Shown: piece after piece, positions 5,705 through 9,598 of the stretch
How positions within the stretch are numbered: the stretch's first letter is position 1
How the letters are laid out: each line of letters opens with the position of its first letter
Assembly (NCBI GenBank): GCA_964613485.1
Contig: CAZTHB010000026.1
Coordinates: 1 to 9,598 of the forward strand
Direction: 5' to 3'
Source of the DNA: JADZGC01 sp964613485
GTDB lineage: Bacteria; Patescibacteriota; Saccharimonadia; CAILAD01; GCA-016700035
Length of the DNA stretch: 9,598 bases
Position numbers and translations under genes: made by a program
Notes under the pieces: generated by a model
Seen by the model: the letters and a program-made list of their open reading frames with translations, nothing else
Database searches by the model: none
Told to the model about the DNA's origin: nothing

Positions 5705-6193
5705 GTGTTGCAGAAATACTTCCTGAGCGCATTCTGGTGGCTCGTAACCATCATCACGCTCTTCATCCTCGACGACCTGCTCTTCGGTCCGTTCTTTTGG
5801 GCGCTTTCGTTGTGGAGCCAAGCAGGCTCTACGCTGATCGCATACCTTGCGAGCTTCAGCTTCGGGTCGTGGCTAGTGCTAGGAGCACTACGCGATGATC
5901 CGTCCAAGCCCGCCCGCTTCTTCCTTAAGCGATTGATGCTCGAGCGCCCAAATCACGAGATTGCTGTTCGCGAGGACTCAATTAAGCGAACTGCGACCTC
6001 TTTTCTTGGCGCGCTGTTGGTAACGCCACTCATCGGTGGTGTAATCCCGACGACAATCCTCGCCAAGAAGGCCGTGGCCCCCTTGCCAGTGTTGCGACGT
6101 TATGGTGTGTGTTTGACAGCCCTGTATGCTGTAGAGTTCGCACTTCTGCATGGTGGATACGGCATCGGAGCAATCGTTCGATGGTTCATCTAA
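5705..6193 (+). CDS. Small integral membrane protein, function unknown
   Basis: This protein of about 162 aa is not recognised. Four hydrophobic segments are visible (about 8-33, 40-62, 97-120 and 132-155), with a positively charged cytoplasmic-looking loop (62-96, Arg/Lys-rich: PARFFLKRLMLERP) between the second and third. Short basic stretches (KK at 121-122, RR at 131-132) precede the last helix, and the chain ends directly after it in RWFI. No catalytic motif is evident. The start is either GTG 5705, 3 nt after AGGAG, or TTG 5708, 6 nt after it; the spacing favours TTG, the codon type favours GTG, and the difference is one residue. A perfect consensus promoter drives it, divergent from the arginine decarboxylase gene with shared promoter DNA, which hints at linked control. 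It could be a transporter subunit, an accessory protein or an envelope protein. Confidence 0.75.
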   Translation: MLQKYFLSAFWWLVTIITLFILDDLLFGPFFWALSLWSQAGSTLIAYLASFSFGSWLVLGALRDDPSKPARFFLKRLMLERPNHEIAVREDSIKRTATSFLGALLVTPLIGGVIPTTILAKKAVAPLPVLRRYGVCLTALYAVEFALLHGGYGIGAIVRWFI

Positions 6194-6197
6194 AACT

Positions 6198-6235
6198 GGG
6201 CTCGCTTCTTCGGAGGCGAGCCCACTACTTTTTTT
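6198..6235 (+). terminator. UUCG-capped Rho-independent terminator
   Basis: GGGCTCGCTTC (6198-6208) pairs with GAGGCGAGCCC (6213-6223), 11 bp with one G-U pair, closed by a C(UUCG)G tetraloop, one of the most stable RNA loops. ACTAC and seven T residues (6229-6235) follow. It starts 4 bp after the membrane protein stop codon. Confidence 0.93.
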
Positions 6236-6248
6236 AGACACAAATCTG

Positions 6249-6254
6249 TATAGT
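6249..6254 (+). promoter_or_regulatory. Candidate -10 box for a leaderless gene at 6261
   Basis: TATAGT ends 6 bp before the ATG at 6261, downstream of a strong terminator, so a promoter is needed here. No convincing -35 or Shine-Dalgarno sequence is seen. Transcription would begin at the A of the ATG. Confidence 0.5.
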
Positions 6255-6260
6255 ATCTGT

Positions 6261-7412
6261 ATGACAGATCGCAAGGATACTGAGCACCTTGAGGGTTTTG
6301 CCACTGGCGTATCTGAGAGGTATAGGGAGGCATGGGCCAAGATTTCGGTGGGACCTCAACTTGAAGGGCTGACCGAGGAAGAGGTCCGTTTGTCGATAGA
6401 GGATCCATTTACAATCAAGGGTGCAATAGGTGAGGGCGAAGAGCGAACTGAAATTCCTGCCATAGTACCGATTGGGTATTCTGGATGGTATAACCCATCG
6501 TTCTACAATGGAGTTGAAGCGGACGTCAGGGTATATTTCGCAGCGCCTCCGGGAGTAGAGATATCTAGTCTCCGAGAGGAGTTAGTCTCAAGATACCCCG
6601 GTAAGTCAATAGTGATCTTTTATGACTGTGCTGATGGCTCAGCCCGCCGTGCCGAACTCGAGGATCTAGTCATGAAGGCTGGACTTAGCTGTGAGCCAGT
6701 CACACTTGGTATTAAGGGCGAGGAAGCGACGTTAACGCAGTTTGCTGGCCCTGCCAGAGTAAAAGATCGCGAAGGTATGCGGCCTGCGCCTCAGCAGAGT
6801 TTCTCCGAAGCAGTTGCTGTATCTCAGCGCGCTGAGCATACAGATATGACTCGTGAAGCAAGGACCGTTTCGAAGCCAATCTCTGATGAGGAGTTTGAGC
6901 AGATTTGGGATTTTTACGCACCATCTTTTGAAAAACTAAACAGCGGGCATCCGCTGGTCCAGAGTTTTGATCGAGATAGCTTGCGAGAGATGTTGGATTC
7001 AGAGCACTCCATTACTGCAGTAGTGTGTGCGGATGGACAGATCGTTTCCCTAGCATTTTTGAGCCCCATCGAAGAGTGCCCCTGGCTCGACGGAGAGTAC
7101 TACAAGAAGGAGTATCCTGCTGAATATTTCACTGGCAACATCATTCATATGCCGACGGTGGTGACTGATGAACGTTATCGAGGTCAGGATAAGACTACCT
7201 TGCTCTTTAGGGAACTGGTCGATGTTGTTGTAGAGTCTGGGAATGATCTTATCTTCCTTGGTGAGTGCAATGACTTCACGGTAGACATCATTCCAGTACT
7301 TGCAGATGCTTTCTTTGCAGCCAAAGAAAGTCGGATGTCTCTTGACTGGTCTGTCGCTGGAGTTTATAAGTATGGCGCTATTCGCGTTCAAGTTCCTTCG
7401 GTTGAGTCTTAG
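6261..7412 (+). CDS. Two-domain protein with GNAT-like C-terminal domain, function unknown
   Basis: The protein is 383 aa from ATG 6261. A longer frame from 6150 runs through the coding end of the membrane protein gene and the terminator, so its upstream part is not translated. The N-terminal part (about 35-165) looks like a mixed alpha/beta domain (EADVRVYFAAPPG 87-99; GKSIVIFYDCADGSARR 114-130) and was not recognised. A polar, low-conservation linker (about 165-205) follows. The C-terminal part (about 207-380) has GNAT-like order: helix, strands ITAVVCADGQIVSLAFLSP (251-269), then PTVVTDERYRGQDKTTLLFR (298-317) in the place of the acetyl-CoA loop. That loop has RGQD where RGxG/A is usual, so CoA binding is uncertain. 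It converges with the DUF2156 gene and overlaps it by 35 bp. Its TAG stop lies in the loop of its own terminator. Confidence 0.75.
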   Translation: MTDRKDTEHLEGFATGVSERYREAWAKISVGPQLEGLTEEEVRLSIEDPFTIKGAIGEGEERTEIPAIVPIGYSGWYNPSFYNGVEADVRVYFAAPPGVEISSLREELVSRYPGKSIVIFYDCADGSARRAELEDLVMKAGLSCEPVTLGIKGEEATLTQFAGPARVKDREGMRPAPQQSFSEAVAVSQRAEHTDMTREARTVSKPISDEEFEQIWDFYAPSFEKLNSGHPLVQSFDRDSLREMLDSEHSITAVVCADGQIVSLAFLSPIEECPWLDGEYYKKEYPAEYFTGNIIHMPTVVTDERYRGQDKTTLLFRELVDVVVESGNDLIFLGECNDFTVDIIPVLADAFFAAKESRMSLDWSVAGVYKYGAIRVQVPSVES

Positions 7413-8322
7413 TACTCAGCCGAAATTTTTTTAAGTGAAAGCTCGGTTTTAGGTATCGCTTAAAGATGCGCAACCCATCAATACCTAAGTCTTGCTCGAA
7501 GTTTATGTACTTGTAATTATGGTTGGCGCCGAACTTAGATAATTCATAAAACATACGGTTGAAAATACCCTGATATTTATAGTTGACTTTCATGAAGTGA
7601 CAAATCAGATACTCAAGGTTTCTGCCCGTCGCTTCACACATAGTTACCCCTTCAAGCTGATTGTTGATATATAGGCCAAGAATACGTTGGTCGCGCAGCT
7701 GTTCAGCTAGCTGGGCGTATCTTTTAATTGCAATTTTTTCGTATTCATACCTACTATTTGGTATATTCTCACTGGCCTTTTCCCAACTTGGCCAGACACC
7801 GAACAATTCGCTCTCGATCCTGTGGGGCTGTATCTTTCTTATCTCAACTTCTGCTTCAGCCGTGACTTTATTGAACTGAGATAAGCGCCGTCTTTGCCAG
7901 GCGAATTCATGGCCCTCTAAGTCAGCTTGTTTCTTCGCTGAATATATGTAGTCGTGCTGATCTATATCTTCATCAATACGATACTTTGCATGCATGCGCT
8001 TAGTTGAGATCTCAGGAAGGAAAGCAAACTCAAACTCCGTATCTGTTTTATTGAGTAGAGTCACCAGCTCATCAACGGTCTTCTTTGATTTGGTTGGTAA
8101 TCCAAGGATTGAGTAACATGTAACTTGCGTAATATAATCTGGGAATTTAATTATTAAGCAGTCTTGATAAATTGCATACTCGACAGTGTCGTTTGTATCC
8201 CAGCTTATAAGACTAGTGAAGTTAAAATCAGAGTAGGGTCGAAAGCGTCGGGTAAATGCATTTATGACATCCTGATCTGAAATTCGGAGAGGTTTGAAGT
8301 CATGTTGTGGCTGAAAGGTCAT
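7378..8322 (-). CDS. DUF2156 / phosphatidylglycerol lysyltransferase C-terminal-like protein
   Basis: This 314-aa soluble protein matches DUF2156 (LPG_synthase_C), a tandem GNAT-like fold related to the catalytic domain of MprF and to FemX-like aminoacyl transferases. The family signatures are in order: YSDFNFTSLISW (30-41), DYIYSAKKQADLEGHEF with WQRRRLSQF (124-150), and NFEQDLGIDGLRIFKRYLKPSFHL (274-297, the DLGxxGLR block). There is no N-terminal membrane domain, so it is the stand-alone form, whose substrate is usually unknown; aminoacyl transfer to lipid or peptide is an inference from the fold. The last 15 or so residues, beyond the family's usual end, are written in the sequence of the opposing gene's terminator. 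The DNA is clearly AT-richer than in the genes from 1 to 7300. No Shine-Dalgarno precedes the ATG at 8322. It is divergent from the sensor kinase gene, 42 bp away. Confidence 0.85.
   Translation of the reverse strand: MTFQPQHDFKPLRISDQDVINAFTRRFRPYSDFNFTSLISWDTNDTVEYAIYQDCLIIKFPDYITQVTCYSILGLPTKSKKTVDELVTLLNKTDTEFEFAFLPEISTKRMHAKYRIDEDIDQHDYIYSAKKQADLEGHEFAWQRRRLSQFNKVTAEAEVEIRKIQPHRIESELFGVWPSWEKASENIPNSRYEYEKIAIKRYAQLAEQLRDQRILGLYINNQLEGVTMCEATGRNLEYLICHFMKVNYKYQGIFNRMFYELSKFGANHNYKYINFEQDLGIDGLRIFKRYLKPSFHLKKFRLSTKTQPKELERE
7397..7432 (+). terminator. Terminator nested in the end of the opposing gene
   Basis: TTCGGTTGAGT (7397-7407) pairs with ACTCAGCCGAA (7414-7424), 11 bp with one G-U pair. 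The 6-nt loop contains the TAG stop (7410-7412) of the + gene. Seven T residues follow (7426-7432). The whole element lies within the 3' coding end of the - strand gene. Confidence 0.88.
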
Positions 8323-8364
8323 ATTGGATCGCTTTTTAGTTTAGAATGATATTCAGAGATAACC
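8323..8364. promoter_or_regulatory. 42-bp divergent intergenic region
   Basis: It must hold start signals for both the DUF2156 gene (-) and the sensor kinase gene (+). For the + strand, TAGAAT (8342-8347) is a fair -10 box that ends 17 bp before the ATG at 8365, without a visible -35. For the - strand no box stands out. No strong ribosome binding site is seen on either side. Part of the promoter for each gene must lie in the other's coding sequence. Confidence 0.4.
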
Positions 8365-9598
8365 ATGCTTAAGTTTATTAGTTATGTTCCAACTATAGCA
8401 GCTCTGCTAATTATTACAGTATTACTTTATGTGAATGCTGGAAATAATCAAGCAAAGCGTATTTTTTCTTTTACCTCGGGTGCAATGATGTTATGGATTC
8501 TATCCCTAGGGATAGCCGACAATACTACAAGTACGACGACAGCATTATTCTTCATTCGCGCAGCTATTTTCTTTGCGAACTTGATTCCTTTAATCTTTCT
8601 GGCTTTCGCATTAACTTTTGGTAAAGACCAGGTTGGCAAGAATCGAAGAAGTAAATGGTTAATTTTTTCGATACCACCTCTATTGCTTGCATTATTTTCA
8701 TTCTCTAGTCAGATGGTAGAAAGTGTGAAAATCGAGAGCTGGGGTGCGGTACTGGATGTGACTCATTTTTTGTATACGACCCATACACTCGTGAGTCTAG
8801 TCTACTTTGTATCGGCATTTGCAGTACTTGTCTTAAAGAGAAAAAAAGTTGACGCGATCGTTCGCAATCAAATCAACTTTATTCTTATAGGTTCAGGAAC
8901 GGCGTATGTGGCCAATTTGCTTTCTGGATCTATTCTTGCGCAGAGTGGATTTCAGGGGCCAGCGATACTTATTGGAACGTTCTCAATAGTAGTTTTTGCT
9001 GCAGCTGTCGCTTACGCAATCGTTCGGGGCAGATTGTTCGATGTGCGTCTCGCGGCGGTGCGCGTTGTGACATTTGTATTATCTGTTGGATTTATTGCGG
9101 CGACGTACGGCTTTGCGGTGTTTAGTCTTACTGACCAGTTCTTATTCAAATATATTTTCTTGAGTAAATTTTCTCAGCAGCTATTCAATGTTGCAGTCGC
9201 GGTTATTTTGGCACTTACATTTCCTCGAATTCGCCGCTTCTTTGAGAAGATCACGGACCGTATCTTCTACCGCGATCGCTACGATCCGCAGCACTTGATG
9301 TCGAGCATTGGTCGCATCCTCGCAACTGAGATTGCACTCGAGCCGCTAACGACGAAAGTCATCCGTGTCCTCGAGGACGAGATGCGCCTGGCTGATGCAA
9401 ATATCGTGGTACTTGGCAAAAAAGGCGAGGATGGCGAGAAGGATTCCGAGACTGAGAAGGCGATCTACTATCAGACGCATGGTGCGAAAAAACACCAAGA
9501 TTACCATATACAAGACCTGCAGACGATTCGACTACCTGTAGTTATCACTGACGAGCTAGCCTCCTCCGATGAGCGTCAGATTCTTGAGCAGCACCATA
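8365..9598 (+). CDS. Membrane sensor histidine kinase, N-terminal part (3' end outside window)
   Basis: The frame is open from ATG 8365 to the window end (411 codons). About nine hydrophobic segments are visible between residues 5 and 288, the first seven fitting the histidine-kinase N-terminal 7TM region, with two more (about 233-254 and 272-287). The chain then turns polar with RRFFEKITDRIFYRDRYDPQ (290-309), the typical link of this kinase type, and enters a GAF-like domain (about 310 onwards: LMSSIGRILATEIALEPL, then DANIVVLGKKG). The phosphoacceptor His and the ATPase domain must lie beyond the window, so kinase activity is inferred from the architecture. The ligand is unknown. The first 640 bp or so are AT-rich, while from about 9020 codon use turns GC-richer, like aspS and the ABC-F gene. 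It is divergent from the DUF2156 gene. Confidence 0.85.
   Translation, partial: MLKFISYVPTIAALLIITVLLYVNAGNNQAKRIFSFTSGAMMLWILSLGIADNTTSTTTALFFIRAAIFFANLIPLIFLAFALTFGKDQVGKNRRSKWLIFSIPPLLLALFSFSSQMVESVKIESWGAVLDVTHFLYTTHTLVSLVYFVSAFAVLVLKRKKVDAIVRNQINFILIGSGTAYVANLLSGSILAQSGFQGPAILIGTFSIVVFAAAVAYAIVRGRLFDVRLAAVRVVTFVLSVGFIAATYGFAVFSLTDQFLFKYIFLSKFSQQLFNVAVAVILALTFPRIRRFFEKITDRIFYRDRYDPQHLMSSIGRILATEIALEPLTTKVIRVLEDEMRLADANIVVLGKKGEDGEKDSETEKAIYYQTHGAKKHQDYHIQDLQTIRLPVVITDELASSDERQILEQHH

Noticed and set aside
6150..6260. Upstream extension of the two-domain protein from 6150
   Set aside because: It overlaps the membrane protein's coding end in another frame and crosses the UUCG terminator with its T-run. 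ATG 6261 follows a -10 box at leaderless distance.
8448..8639. Antisense ORF opposite the sensor kinase
   Set aside because: It lies fully inside the membrane-spanning coding region, which reads open on the + strand to the window end with clear kinase-sensor features.
1..9598. CRISPR arrays, insertion sequences, tRNA or rRNA genes
   Set aside because: No spaced direct repeats, transposase-like ORFs, terminal inverted repeats or cloverleaf sequences were seen on either strand.

Overview
The window looks like a piece of a small, streamlined bacterial genome from the Patescibacteria (CPR), most plausibly Saccharibacteria-like. The reasons are a bacterial-type aspartyl-tRNA synthetase that has lost its GAD insertion domain, tight gene packing, M16 peptidase, ABC-F, DUF2156 and 7TM sensor-kinase genes side by side, and several genes that seem to be transcribed without a leader. 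TGA, TAA and TAG all end genes, so the TGA-as-glycine code of Gracilibacteria/Absconditabacteria is excluded. The assignment to a phylum is inference from family content; there is no rRNA in the window.

Left third (1-4138, all +): the 3' part of an M16 zinc peptidase, an ABC-F ribosome-associated ATPase, and aspS. These are housekeeping genes with 45-56 bp gaps.

Middle (4139-6235): a strong TTGACA/TATTAT promoter with a 24-bp dyad over its -35 box starts a short transcription unit. It holds a 32-codon leaderless ORF and ends at a perfect hairpin terminator, about 90 bp upstream of a GNAT acetyltransferase gene with a good ribosome binding site. Facing that gene, on the - strand, is a pyruvoyl-dependent arginine decarboxylase. 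This is divergent from a four-helix membrane protein gene, and the promoters for both lie on top of each other inside one inverted repeat. The membrane protein gene ends at a UUCG-capped terminator.

Right third (6236-9598): a two-domain protein with a GNAT-like C-terminus (+) converges on, and overlaps, a DUF2156/LPG-synthase-C-like gene (-). The + gene's terminator is written inside the coding end of the - gene. Divergent from that gene is the N-terminal 411 codons of a 7TM sensor histidine kinase that runs out of the window.

Together: core translation and proteolysis genes on the left, then a series of small transcription units dealing with amino acids and acyl or aminoacyl transfer (arginine decarboxylation, three GNAT-fold proteins, membrane sensing). 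No mobile element, CRISPR array, tRNA or rRNA was seen. The most interesting signals are regulatory: the leaderless promoters, the palindromic operator with its short ORF/terminator leader, the mirror-image divergent promoters, and the terminator nested in an antisense gene.
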